This document shows, in pieces, positions 29,006-38,794 of a stretch of 51,996 nt of DNA; position 1 is the first letter of the stretch, and each line of letters starts with the position of its first letter. The notes beneath the pieces are model-generated. The model was not told where the DNA came from, ran no database searches, and saw only the letters and a list, made by a program, of their open reading frames with translations. The DNA comes from Hortaea werneckii (lineage: Eukaryota > Ascomycota > Dothideomycetes > Mycosphaerellales > Teratosphaeriaceae), in NCBI GenBank assembly GCA_037044905.1, contig JBAOKB010000065.1, forward strand, positions 1 to 51,996, read 5' to 3'. The position numbers and the translations under genes were made by a program.

Positions 29006-30511
29006 ATGGCCAAAACTATCATTGATCTCCCATCCGAGCTGATAGCTTCGATCGTGACCCGCCTGAACGCTCAAGATGTCTTTGCCATCCGCTTATCGGC
29101 CAAACCGCTGGAAAGGGCATCTTTTGCCCACTTTGGCAAGAGACATTTTCGCAAGAAAGGTTATATGCTCACCTCGCCCTCCTTGGCCGTCCTCGAGGGT
29201 GTGGCAGACCACAGTGAATTGCGAAAGTATGTCCAACACGTCTGGTTCAATCCGGACTGCTTCACATTCATACGGCCAGACTGTGCACCAGACCCTGAAG
29301 AGACACCGGACCCGGAGAATCCTGACGGCTTGATCGACTTGCTAAGTCCCGGAGATCGCAAGATGTACAAGGCGTATGAGGAATGCATGAAGGATCATGT
29401 ATCACTGATCACGAATACGGCTTCCCGCTTGCAGAAGGTGCTCGCAGTCACTTTCGCAAAATTCCCAAACCTCAAAATCATCGGGATGAGACGTAGTGAA
29501 GATCATTCGCCTTGGGGCTGGAGAACGTTGAAGGATGCCGTCGGTCAAGACCCCCGGGTACTAGGACCAATACCGAGTGGACCAATGTACACGCTATCAA
29601 CACCCAGTCGCCTATTCGTGGCGCTGATCAATGCCACCTCCTCAAGTGGAATAACGTTGCGACGATTCTACACAGACGCCATCGAGCTGGACAACATCCG
29701 GCCGGATCTCTTGCCACAAGATGTTCTCAACAAAGCTTGCAACCCGATATGGTACCTCGAAGTCAACGTCATGCGTGGCTGGCTGAACACAAGACATAAT
29801 GCGGATTACATTACTCCTGGCCATCCAAAGTGGGAACCTGGCATCGGCCTCCTACGTCTATTGCAATCATGTACCAGCCTGAAAGTAATCGGGCTGCAGG
29901 TATTTCCAGACCGCCAAACAGTTTACAGACCCAACATTGACATTCGCGAGCGATTCCTCGAATCCTGGCCCTACCAGTGCTTCCGGAACACCATCAGCCA
30001 CCTCAGCATGCGCAGCCTAGACCGAATCAAATTAGAGAAAATCATCGCATCCCCCAAAGACCTCCTAGCGTTTCTCCGACCCTCCGCACACACGGTGACG
30101 AGCCTCAAACTCCGCGATATCCGTCTTATAAGCGACGACGAAACTCCGCAATCCAACCGGCCCTGGCAATCTATCTTCCAATTCCTGCATTCCTCAGCCC
30201 ATAACCTCGACTTCATCCTCTTCCACCACCTTCTCTACGCGCACGGCGGGATCTCTTTCGTACCCGACATCCAGCCCACACCGCTCCCTGACGAGGAAGG
30301 CGGCGAAGGCGAAGGCGATTCTTCTGATCAGCACTTCACCGATTACGAGAATATTACATTGCAGGCCGATAGTAATAGTGATGGAGGGAAGGAGGGAGCA
30401 CGCAGGAGGCTAGGGGAGGCGATAGAGCGCCATTGGTACCAGAAACCGGTGTTTACGTATGCAATGGACGAGACGGTTTGGCATACTGATACTAGTGATG
30501 AGGAGTGGTGA
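29006..30511 (+). CDS. Fungal F-box-like domain protein
   Basis: Intronless, 501 aa. The N-terminus (MAKTIIDLPSELIASIVTRL, then DVFAIRLSAKPLERASFAHFGK) fits an F-box: LPxEL followed by a conserved Leu/Ile pattern. That suggests an SCF ubiquitin-ligase substrate adaptor of the expanded family common in Pezizomycotina. The rest has scattered leucine-rich segments (LRLLQSCTSLKVIGLQVFPD, FRNTISHLSMRSLDRIKLEK, HTVTSLKLRDIRLIS) like degenerate LRRs, and an acidic tail ending TDTSDEEW. The ATG at 29006 is chosen; the frame continues upstream to a TTG at 28916 with no conserved sequence. No substrate or pathway can be inferred. The F-box call rests on pattern only. Confidence 0.72.
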   Translation: MAKTIIDLPSELIASIVTRLNAQDVFAIRLSAKPLERASFAHFGKRHFRKKGYMLTSPSLAVLEGVADHSELRKYVQHVWFNPDCFTFIRPDCAPDPEETPDPENPDGLIDLLSPGDRKMYKAYEECMKDHVSLITNTASRLQKVLAVTFAKFPNLKIIGMRRSEDHSPWGWRTLKDAVGQDPRVLGPIPSGPMYTLSTPSRLFVALINATSSSGITLRRFYTDAIELDNIRPDLLPQDVLNKACNPIWYLEVNVMRGWLNTRHNADYITPGHPKWEPGIGLLRLLQSCTSLKVIGLQVFPDRQTVYRPNIDIRERFLESWPYQCFRNTISHLSMRSLDRIKLEKIIASPKDLLAFLRPSAHTVTSLKLRDIRLISDDETPQSNRPWQSIFQFLHSSAHNLDFILFHHLLYAHGGISFVPDIQPTPLPDEEGGEGEGDSSDQHFTDYENITLQADSNSDGGKEGARRRLGEAIERHWYQKPVFTYAMDETVWHTDTSDEEW

Positions 30512-31331
30512 TTGGAACATCGGAAGTTTCACACAGAAGTGAGGGGTAGGAAAGTAGAAATAGGGCGATTAACCTGGAGGCCAATCTATTCGGCAAAACG
30601 AGCCTTTCTCGCTTTGGGTTGATACGTTTTGTCTACGTAGCAAGCACTTTACGCGCATTTTCCCACAAGAACTTGCTTTGGCAAGGCATTTCTGCGAGAA
30701 TGCCACACCGCTGGCGCTCGTAGCATGTAAATCTTAGATGTAATGAATTGGGCAACCGCCGATCGCTTAGACTAGAGCTCTGGAAAGGATGGGACAGGGT
30801 CCGAAAGGAAGTGTTCCCTTGTTCGGCTCACACGCTCGAACTTGCTTGTGATGCTCGTTTTCTCTGTGTCCCACATCAGTAAATGTTGAATCTCACCTCG
30901 GCAATCTTCCTTCATGGAGCTGTCTTGTTACATAGTAGACACTACCCTGAATCGGTTCAAGCGGGAAGAAACACTGCTGTAGATTCAGGCAACACCATTT
31001 TTTCATCTCATTTGATTTGTCTTAATCTGCTTGTCCGGAGCTTACTTTGGACGCCTGGTATACGTAGGATTCCCATGACAATGAATTGATAAGTCGCAAA
31101 ATGCAGGAGCCTTGGTACTAATGTCATCTGTCTAAACCTTGAGCCATAAAGCTGTCTGGCAACACCATTTCGCGTCCCCTACGGCATTGTCTTTCTATAG
31201 AGGTATATCTCTCGTGGTACTCATGGACAGACAATTTCAATATGCCGTGATTTAGAGAATCAGCGCCGGACAAGCCAGACCTTCTACCTGGACAAATCAA
31301 AATCGAAAAGAAAGAAAACGAAAACAAAACA
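30512..31331. other. F-box 3' / SDR promoter region
   Basis: 820 bp without a supported gene. The last 30 bp before the SDR start are an A-rich leader (GAAAGAAAACGAAAACAAA). The rest shows only short open frames. Confidence 0.45.
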
Positions 31332-32576
31332 ATGTCATCAGACTCGCCAACCAAGACCTCCGCCCTCCAACCCCAACACGAGCAACCCTCCTCACCATCC
31401 CCGGCCCTAAACCCCTCCTGGGCCTGGCGCATCCGCAAACTCCTCCAAGGCGGCAACCGCCAGCTCCTCACCCGCGACGACGTCCCCCTCCGCGACCTCT
31501 CCGGGAAATGGATCCTCATAACCGGCTCCAACAACGGCATAGGACGCTCAGCAGCGCACTTCTTCGCCGAATGCGGCGCGAACCTCGTCCTCGCCTGTCG
31601 TCCTAATCCGCCTGCACACGAAACAAGACCGGAAGAAGTCGTGGCGGAGTGCGAAGCCCTCGGCCGCGAAGCCGCAAAATCCCATGGCGAGGGAAAGGGC
31701 CAGAGGATCGAAGTCTGGGACGTGGATTTCTCCCGTCTGAGCAGCGTTGTTGCGCTCGCGGAGCGATGGCGCGAGACGGGACGGGGGTTAGATGTCCTGT
31801 GCAATAATGCCGGGATCAGCAGTTCCTTCTACGCAGGTCTCGCAGCGAGCGCTTCAGAAGGAAAAGAAGCTGGAGGAGTCTGGATGAGGAGGACCGAGGA
31901 CGGGTTTGAGCTCGTGCATCAGGTCAATTTCCTCGCTCACTGCCTTCTGACTTTCCTGCTACTCCCTTCGCTGGCGCGGACGCCGGATCCGCGGATCGTG
32001 TGTACGACTTCGAATCTGCAGTTCTTCGCTTCTGTCGACGCGCTTGACCGTTTTGATAGTAAGGGATTGAGGAGCGGTGAATCGCTGTACGGGAACAATA
32101 AGCTCTTCCTACAGATCTGGATTTCGGAACTCCAGCGCCGGGTCGACAGCGCTGAGGAGGAACGGTATCGTAAGATTCGGATCGATGGCGTGCATCCCGG
32201 GACGGCGGATACGGGGATTTGGCACCGGTCAGATGCTGCTGCGGAGGGTAGTGGAGTGAGCAGGTGGTTGAAAAGCCTCCCAGATCGGGTTTTTAAGCGG
32301 TTTGCGAGTCTGTCGATTATTTCGCCCGAGCAAGGGGCTTATGCGATTATTAATGCTGCTACTAAGCCGAGGGAGGCAGTTGGAGAGGGCAGGGTAGAAG
32401 GGGAAGGAGCGGGTGGTGGGAAGTACTTCAATCGGATCTGGGAGACAGAGCCTATGCCTCACTGCTCGGACGCGCAGACTCGCGAGTTCGTGTGGAGGAA
32501 GACGCTTGAGGAGCTTCAGGCCTATGATCAGGACTTGGTCTCCCGGCTTCCGGCTTTCGGCAAAAGGCCATCATAG
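31332..32576 (+). CDS. Short-chain dehydrogenase/reductase
   Basis: NAD(P)-dependent oxidoreductase, intronless, 414 aa. An N-terminal Pro/Ser/Gln-rich extension of about 55 residues precedes the Rossmann fold. TGSNNGIG is at 64-71, NNAG at 158-161, the catalytic-type Ser at 227 (CTTSNLQFF), and YGNNK at 253-257. VDGVHPGTADTGIW-like sequence near 285 is the usual post-catalytic PG block. FELVHQVNFLAHCLLTFLLL is the helix typical of RDH-like SDRs. The C-terminus is long (about 110 residues past the core). The substrate is unknown. It converges with GET5 across 257 bp that include a T17 run. It is not closely similar to the other SDR at 11.8-12.9 kb. Confidence 0.9.
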   Translation: MSSDSPTKTSALQPQHEQPSSPSPALNPSWAWRIRKLLQGGNRQLLTRDDVPLRDLSGKWILITGSNNGIGRSAAHFFAECGANLVLACRPNPPAHETRPEEVVAECEALGREAAKSHGEGKGQRIEVWDVDFSRLSSVVALAERWRETGRGLDVLCNNAGISSSFYAGLAASASEGKEAGGVWMRRTEDGFELVHQVNFLAHCLLTFLLLPSLARTPDPRIVCTTSNLQFFASVDALDRFDSKGLRSGESLYGNNKLFLQIWISELQRRVDSAEEERYRKIRIDGVHPGTADTGIWHRSDAAAEGSGVSRWLKSLPDRVFKRFASLSIISPEQGAYAIINAATKPREAVGEGRVEGEGAGGGKYFNRIWETEPMPHCSDAQTREFVWRKTLEELQAYDQDLVSRLPAFGKRPS

Positions 32577-32833
32577 CCCGTGGGACAAATGTAAGTATTC
32601 TTTTTTTTTTTTTTTTCAGAAAGTCAATAGCGCAATAGGTATTGAGAATTATGCAGTGATGTGGATCCGATAAAGCGGTTCTGGTGCGAAGACTGAAACG
32701 GAAGCACGGGTCTTCAGATGCAATCTCCCTCTTGCACGCTTTCTTAAAGAGCAAATATGGCACGGATTGGTCTCCCATGCCCACCTAGACACGTCTCTCC
32801 CAAACTTTTCCCGTTCCTGCCCAATACCGCCAC

Positions 32834-33704
32834 TTACTTCATACTCCCCCTAAACCTCTTCGCCAACCTCTCCCCTTCCTCCTCATCCCGTAATCTCTGC
32901 GCCAGGAATCCCTTCAGATCCGCCCAGAACTCCTCACTCCCCAGAATCTCCGTGACGGTACTCGTATGCGCTTCAGGTTTCTCCCCTGCCTCCGCCTGCG
33001 CTTTCTCGCTGTCCGGGCCGGGCGTATCTTTATCGACATCCATAGGATCACCTTTCCCAGCCGTCGCGGCAGTAGTGGTAGCAGCAGACGCCCCACCAGG
33101 ACCAGCCGCGGACTGGCTCTTCTCCGTCGTCGGCGAGCTCACCGCCGGACTGCCGGGTTGGGAGTTCGTTGCGGAACCCGTGCCTGCTGCTCCGCCCATG
33201 ATCATAATGCTGAGCTCTACATTGGCGATATTCGCTACGTCCTTTGCACCTGACCCTACTAGTACTTCTCGCAGAGTCTTTAGATCTCCAGCGGGTTTCT
33301 TGTTATACAGCACTTTCACCTTCTCCACGGCGAGTCCGGAGAGTTGGGCGTACCGGGTCTTGATCTCATGGAGCGTCGTTTCGAGCGTGAGGTCCGGAAT
33401 TGAAGTGGCATCCCCGGTCCCGGCGCGCATGGGTTTGAGGGTCGCGGTGACATTCTGGGATTTACTAGCTGTGGTGCTATCGCCGGATCGGGGTCCTTTG
33501 CGGGGGAATGGGTGGGTTTGGCGGGGGAGGATGTACTGGAAGGGATTAGTCCATCGTCAGAGAGAGAATGGCGGAAGTAGTACTGTTACGTACAGGTGAT
33601 TGAGAGGGATACTGTCTCGGGTCGCTCACATGGTCGGCGGGCAGTTTGATTGGGCGCTTGTCGAGGGTTGCGAGGAAGGACTTGGCGAAGGTGACTTCGG
33701 ACAT
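32834..33704 (-). CDS. GET5: GET5/Mdy2-like ubiquitin-like protein
   Basis: Probable adaptor of the Get4-Get5-Sgt2 complex that hands tail-anchored proteins to the GET pathway. Exons on the minus strand: 33704-33594 and 33535-32834, one 58-bp intron; 270 aa. The N-terminus MSEVTFAKSFLATLDKRPIK is the Get4-binding helical region, followed by YILPRQTHPFPRK. A ubiquitin-like fold spans about 60-145 (VTATLKPMRA, TLETTLHEIKTRYAQLSGL, VEKVKVLYNKKPAGDLKTL, VELSIMIMGG). An Ala/Gly/Thr linker follows, then a C-terminal homodimerisation-like helix pair (FWADLKGFLAQRLRDEEEGE). An in-frame alternative donor (GTGAGC, intron start 33629) would skip 12 residues. The downstream donor is chosen because it keeps a segment that I recall as conserved in homologues. 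Confidence 0.85.
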
Positions 33705-34002
33705 GATGGTACGGGTGTAGGAGGCGTAGAGGGAGTCGTTTTCCGTGAAGTATGCCAGTTTGGGAATGATTAAGATCAGACGAAATGAGACCAGTAGAGA
33801 CTAGACCTTAATGGAAGGTGACGGTTTAGGAAGTGACGCAGATTCATGTGGGGTCCTGTGTGGCTGAAGCTGACCGGGTGAGCCTGGCTGTGGCGCATAT
33901 CTCCATCAATTTCACATGCGTCTCTTCTTGAATGCGACAGCGCGACATCCACTTCCCACTGCCCCATTCACCATCTCTCTCTCCCCTTTCCTCCTTCCCA
34001 CC
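33705..34002. promoter_or_regulatory. Divergent promoter GET5 / CWC27
   Basis: 298 bp between start codons, one of the shortest divergent spacers here. The CWC27 leader is strongly pyrimidine-rich (CACCATCTCTCTCTCCCC). Confidence 0.5.
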
Positions 34003-35718
34003 ATGTCCGCCCTCTACAATCTCGAACCCCAACCCACCGCCAAATGTATCCTCCATACCACCGCCGGCGACCTCCTGCTCGAGCTCTTCGCCAAACAGAC
34101 CCCGCTAGCCTCCCGTAACTTCCTCCAGCACTGCCTCGATGGCTACTACACCAACACTGTCTTCCACCGGCTCGTCAAAGACTTCATCATCCAAGGCGGC
34201 GACCCAACAGGCACAGGAGCTGGAGGCGAATCCGCACTCAACCACGGCCAACCTTTCCAAGATGAGATCCACACGCGACTTAAATTCAACCGGAGAGGGT
34301 TGCTGGGAATGGCGAATGAAGGGAAAGACAGCAACGGGAGCCAGTTCTTCCTCACGCTGGCTGCGACGCCGGAGTTGCAGGGGAGGCATACGATGTTCGG
34401 CCGCATCGAGGGGGATACGATCTTCAATCTCATGAAGATGGCCGAGGCGGAGATGGAGGAAGGCGCTGATGCTGAGAGGCCTTTGTATCCCACGCGTGTC
34501 ACGGGAGCGGAGATTCTAGTGAATCCTTTCGAGGATATGGTGCCCCGGGTGAAGGAAGCGCCGCGACCGAGGGAGGATGAGGGCAAGAAGGAAGGCGCGG
34601 GAGGGATAAAGAAGAGGAAGAAGCCGGCGGGAAAGAATGTTCTCTCTTTTGCTGGAGGGGATGAAGACGGGGAGGGAGAGGAAGAGGTCAAGCCCGTGAA
34701 GAAGAAGTCAAAGGCCAATCCGAAGCTAGTCTCGGTTGGGGAGGAGCAGCCGGAGGAGCTCAATAACACGAAAGTACCCGACGCACCGCCCGTGAAGGAG
34801 CGGAAGAAACAGCTCCCACGAGCACCTGAGCCGGAGGAGGAAGTCGTACCAGATGTAATGGAGGACAGTCGCGCGCAGCCCATCCCCGCAAGGAAGCCGA
34901 CAGAAGATGCCCCCGATGAGGACAAAGATGACGATGACGAAGACTCAGACGACGATAATGATAGACAACGACACCGTCAACGACAACAGAAATCTGCCCT
35001 CGACACGACGAATGCCGAGATTGCCGCGCTCAAAGCTAGTATGAAACGCACCGTCGACACGGGTCCGAAGGAGCAGCACGGGAAACCTAAGAGCGCGCTG
35101 GAGTCTATGATCCCATCTACATCCACCCGGGGGAGGAAGAGAGGGAAGGTGGGGGATGAGAAGGGCGCGATGGATCTCTTTAAGCAGTTTAAGAGTAAAC
35201 TGGAAGTTCTCCCTGCAGAGAAAACGAGTGGGGAGAATGCCGCAGCTGGTTCAAGACCAGAAGACAAGAGTAAAAACACAGGGGATCCCGATCAAGACGG
35301 ACAAGGGGAAGATGGGGAAAGATCAGAGTCAGCAACCAAGCCCCTCAATACCGCCAACGGCAAACCTGCCGACCCCACGGACGAAGAAGAAGTCCTCTGC
35401 GACTTACACTTCATCGCCAACTGCCAATCGTGCAAAGCGTGGATCGATGACAACGATCCCAACGCACCGAACGGTGAAAGTGGCGACGGAAACAATCTTG
35501 ACGAAGACAACGATCCGTCTTCGTCGTGGATGGCGCACTCGCTCACTTTCGCCAAGGATACCCTGGGCAAGGACCTGGAATGGAAGCGCAAGATGGAGGA
35601 GATTGAGATCATTGACCCCCGGGAGAAGGCGCGGGAGTTGGGGGTTGAGAAGGGGGGGAAGAAGGGGGAGAGGGGGAGGGATGGGATAGGGAAGGGGAAG
35701 GGGAAGAGGAGGGATTAG
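34003..35718 (+). CDS. CWC27: Spliceosomal cyclophilin-type peptidyl-prolyl isomerase Cwc27
   Basis: Nuclear cyclophilin of the activated spliceosome. Intronless, 571 aa from ATG 34003; the 29 upstream in-frame residues are leader-like and not used. The cyclophilin domain is residues 1-175: AGDLLLELFAKQTP, NTVFHRLVKDFIIQGGDPTG, TGAGGESALNHGQPFQDE, FNRRGLLGMANEGKDSNGSQ, FFLTLAATPELQGRHTMFGR. The insertion of a Gly-Glu-Ser motif and the RLKFNRRG block are typical of Cwc27. The usual cyclophilin active-site Trp is not seen at LQGRHTMF. A long charged, disordered tail follows, with repeated acidic runs and a conserved C-terminal block (CDLHFIANCQSCKAWIDD) with three Cys. It ends Lys/Arg/Gly-rich. 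Confidence 0.92.
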   Translation: MSALYNLEPQPTAKCILHTTAGDLLLELFAKQTPLASRNFLQHCLDGYYTNTVFHRLVKDFIIQGGDPTGTGAGGESALNHGQPFQDEIHTRLKFNRRGLLGMANEGKDSNGSQFFLTLAATPELQGRHTMFGRIEGDTIFNLMKMAEAEMEEGADAERPLYPTRVTGAEILVNPFEDMVPRVKEAPRPREDEGKKEGAGGIKKRKKPAGKNVLSFAGGDEDGEGEEEVKPVKKKSKANPKLVSVGEEQPEELNNTKVPDAPPVKERKKQLPRAPEPEEEVVPDVMEDSRAQPIPARKPTEDAPDEDKDDDDEDSDDDNDRQRHRQRQQKSALDTTNAEIAALKASMKRTVDTGPKEQHGKPKSALESMIPSTSTRGRKRGKVGDEKGAMDLFKQFKSKLEVLPAEKTSGENAAAGSRPEDKSKNTGDPDQDGQGEDGERSESATKPLNTANGKPADPTDEEEVLCDLHFIANCQSCKAWIDDNDPNAPNGESGDGNNLDEDNDPSSSWMAHSLTFAKDTLGKDLEWKRKMEEIEIIDPREKARELGVEKGGKKGERGRDGIGKGKGKRRD

Positions 35719-36156
35719 GGGTGTGAGGATGGGTGTGTGGGTGGAGAAGTCTGTAAGTATGTATCATGATCTAGAAGAAAGGGGTTCGTGTAGTATTATT
35801 CTTCGTTGCCTCTTGATCGAGCTCCACTCGGTTTGACGGGGCATTTGTTGCCGTCGTTACGATGAGACTTTCACCTTGTTCGCGCTCGCATTGGTTCGCT
35901 CTCTCGATGACTGCGCCGCCGCTACCGATGGTGCTGAAGTGCCTACCGTGGTTAGATGCTGCATCTGTTGTCACAGGAGCGCAGTGCAAGTCGACGGATC
36001 GGGGACTGAAAGACCCTGGAAGCCAAGCTCTGAACGTGCGGAATCGAGGCCGCGCTGAAGCCGGGAACTTTTCTGTCCCAAGCTCTCAATCCCAGAAAAA
36101 GTTCAATACGACCAATCTCCCAATCGCAGCCTTTTGCAGTCGCCAATTTTTCAAAA
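35719..36156. other. CWC27 3' / NOP2 promoter region
   Basis: 438 bp between genes on the same strand. I see no gene or named motif. Confidence 0.45.
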
Positions 36157-38259
36157 ATGGCTCCAAGTCGTCGCCTAAAGCATCAGGGGATGCCCACCCC
36201 GCTGGATGAGCCATCGGGTGCAAAGAAGCGCAAATCAGCAGCGCCGACAAACTCTGCGATCAAGAAGCAGAAGAAAGCCGGCGTCGTTCCCGCAGCGAAG
36301 AACAGTCAGAATGGAAAAGGTGCTGCGAACTCAGCTGCGAAAGGAAGTACAAAGGGGGATTTCAAGGCTCAACAGAAGCCGGCTGCAAAGCCGCAGAAAA
36401 AGGCACAGCGTGTGGATTCGGACGAGGAGGATATCTCGGGGATGAGCGATGAAGAACTCGATCTCGGTGATTCGGACGATGTAGAGGATGGTGCGCAGGT
36501 GAGCGGGTTGGATGCACTGGAGGATGACTCGGATGCGGACGATTTCGCCAATGCGCCATCGGACCTGGACGACGAGGATGTAGTGGATTCTGATCGGGAG
36601 GTACAGCATGGAGTCTGGTCAGAAGATGACGATTCGGATGGGGAGGAAGCGCTCACGGCTGCGAATATGGCTGGGTTGTCTGCGAAGTTGGACAGAGAGC
36701 GAGCGGAAGAGGAGGCGGCAGGAGAGGAGGAGCTGCGACAAGACGCTTTACAAACGAACATTGCAGCGGCTGACCTGGACTTCGACGAGGACGGAGAGGA
36801 TGCCAAGAAACAGAGCATGCTTGCCCCAGATCTTCAGATGCTGCGTACGCGCATTACAGAGGCGATTCGAGTGCTGAGCAACTTCAAAGAGCTCCGCGAT
36901 CCTGCTCGCAGCCGTGCCGATTATACTCAAGCTGTGATCAAGGACATCTGCGCTTACTATGGCTACTCGCCTTTCTTGGCCGAGAAGCTCTTCTCTCTCT
37001 TCCCGCCGCAGGAGGCCCTTTCTTTCTTCGACGCCAACGAGACACCCCGACCAATGGTCATCCGCACGAACACCCTACGCACCCACCGCAGAGATCTCGC
37101 TCATTCCCTCATCAACCGTGGTGTAACCCTTGAACCTGTGGGCAAGTGGTCCAAAGTTGGTCTGCAAGTCTTCGAGTCTCAGGTCCCGCTTGGTGCGACG
37201 CCTGAGTACCTGGCTGGTCATTACATCTTGCAAGCTGCATCGTCTTTCCTCCCCGTCATGGCACTCGCGCCGCAAGAGCACGAACGAGTCCTCGATATGG
37301 CATCCGCCCCCGGTGGTAAAACTACGCACATGGCGGCTCTGATGCGAAACACGGGATGCGTATTCGCCAACGATGCGTCCAAGGACAGAGCCAAGGGTCT
37401 CATTGGTAACATCCACCGTCTCGGCGTCAAGAACACTGTCGTCTGCAGCTACTCTGCACTCGAGTTCCCTAAAGTGATGGGAGGCTTCGACCGCGTCCTT
37501 CTCGATGCTCCATGCTCAGGCACAGGAGTCATCGCCAAGGATGCCAGCGTCAAGACGAACAAGGTCCCCGAAGACTTCTTGCGACTACCGCACCTGCAGA
37601 AGAACCTACTGCTCGCGGCCATCGACTCCGTCGACCACGCCAGCAGGACGGGCGGCTACATCGTCTACTCCACCTGCTCCGTGACGGTCGAGGAGAACGA
37701 GCAAGTAGTGCAATACGCGCTGAACAAGCGCCCGAACGTCAAACTCGTCCCCACCGGCCTCGTCTTCGGCCGCGAAGGTTTCGTCAAGTACCAGACCAAA
37801 CGCTTCCACCCGAGCCTCAAGGAGACAAGGAGATATTACCCCCACGCGTATAACGTGGATGGCTTCTTCGTCGCCAAGTTCAAGAAGACGGGTCCCACGC
37901 CTGCCAACGCGGTTAATGCGCAGAATGCTTCCGCGGCGAACGTCTCGAGCAAGCCGATGAAGAATGGAGATGCTGAGGCGGATGAGGTGGAGATGGTTGC
38001 GGTCGGCGATGAGGATGAGGGGCAGGGCGTAGATGGTGAGGTGGCTGATGGCGATGAGCAAGGCTTTGGCGGCTGGGACGAGGATGAAGACGCTAAGTAT
38101 ATTGAGCGCAACTTGAAGAAGCAGATGCGTAAGAAGGGCATCGATCCCCGTGCCTCGAAGAGTAAGGCCGTGCAGAGTCTAGCGCCGCAGAAGGTCACGG
38201 AGGGGGAGCCGAGTAAGAAGGCGGATAAGCCGGAGAAGAGGGGGAAGAAGATGGGATAG
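36157..38259 (+). CDS. NOP2: rRNA cytosine-C5 methyltransferase Nop2 (NSUN1)
   Basis: Nucleolar m5C methyltransferase of 25S rRNA, essential for 60S maturation. Intronless, 700 aa. Residues 1-220 are basic then strongly acidic and Ser-rich, as in other Nop2 proteins. The conserved region starts near 225 (MLRTRITEAIRVLSNFKELR). The RsmB/NOP domain follows: PRPMVIRTNTLRTHRRDLA, GATPEYLAGHYILQAASS, the SAM motif VLDMASAPGGKTTHMAALM near 390, FDRVLLDAPCSGTG with the PC motif near 449, and YSTCSVTVEENE with the catalytic TC Cys near 505. RYYPHAYNVDGFFVAKF closes the domain. The last 120 residues are acidic then Lys-rich. Both conserved Cys of the two-cysteine mechanism are present. Confidence 0.96.
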   Translation: MAPSRRLKHQGMPTPLDEPSGAKKRKSAAPTNSAIKKQKKAGVVPAAKNSQNGKGAANSAAKGSTKGDFKAQQKPAAKPQKKAQRVDSDEEDISGMSDEELDLGDSDDVEDGAQVSGLDALEDDSDADDFANAPSDLDDEDVVDSDREVQHGVWSEDDDSDGEEALTAANMAGLSAKLDRERAEEEAAGEEELRQDALQTNIAAADLDFDEDGEDAKKQSMLAPDLQMLRTRITEAIRVLSNFKELRDPARSRADYTQAVIKDICAYYGYSPFLAEKLFSLFPPQEALSFFDANETPRPMVIRTNTLRTHRRDLAHSLINRGVTLEPVGKWSKVGLQVFESQVPLGATPEYLAGHYILQAASSFLPVMALAPQEHERVLDMASAPGGKTTHMAALMRNTGCVFANDASKDRAKGLIGNIHRLGVKNTVVCSYSALEFPKVMGGFDRVLLDAPCSGTGVIAKDASVKTNKVPEDFLRLPHLQKNLLLAAIDSVDHASRTGGYIVYSTCSVTVEENEQVVQYALNKRPNVKLVPTGLVFGREGFVKYQTKRFHPSLKETRRYYPHAYNVDGFFVAKFKKTGPTPANAVNAQNASAANVSSKPMKNGDAEADEVEMVAVGDEDEGQGVDGEVADGDEQGFGGWDEDEDAKYIERNLKKQMRKKGIDPRASKSKAVQSLAPQKVTEGEPSKKADKPEKRGKKMG

Positions 38260-38794
38260 GTGGGATGGTTGATTTGATAGGAGGGTTTCTGTAATATTCT
38301 TACTTTGTATTTGACACTTATGAGCGTACCACTATTTTGCTTTACATGATGTTGCAGCTCTATCGTCATGAGAGATGAAAGTCTTCGTACATTTCTAGGT
38401 TGCTGTCAGAGTTCATGCTCTCTCTCAATGCTGAGTCAAAGTTCGGCTTCCCGCGGTGCATTGGAATCTCCAGACCTCGGTCGAACTTCACTCTCATGAA
38501 CTTACACACCGCGTTTGTCAAACATCACATCCTGGACACGTAGCACCCATCTCCCCTGCTTTCCAAACTCGTCGTAGGTCAAAACTTTTTTGAAGCGGCA
38601 TTTCTCCTTTCAACACACTTGCTGTCGTTATCCTAGCGACATATCCGCCTCAAAAAGAACACCCCAAAGCTCGCTCGCAGTCTCGTTAACCCCCTCACAC
38701 TCTATCTCTGTATCATCCATCCTCTGTTCCCAACCGGACCAAGCGCGGAAAACCAAGGACCCTTCAGAGAAAGAAAGGAGAAAAGGGCAGAAGA
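38260..38794. other. NOP2 3' / thioesterase promoter region
   Basis: 535 bp. A C/T-rich stretch near 38690-38730 is followed by a purine-rich leader (AGAAAGAAAGGAGAAAAGGG) just before the next ATG, a common fungal core-promoter and leader pattern. No gene is seen. Confidence 0.45.

Noticed and set aside
34146..34925. 259-codon open frame antisense to CWC27
   Set aside because: Ser/Pro/Phe-rich translation of the opposite strand of a well-supported cyclophilin gene. It is a composition shadow.
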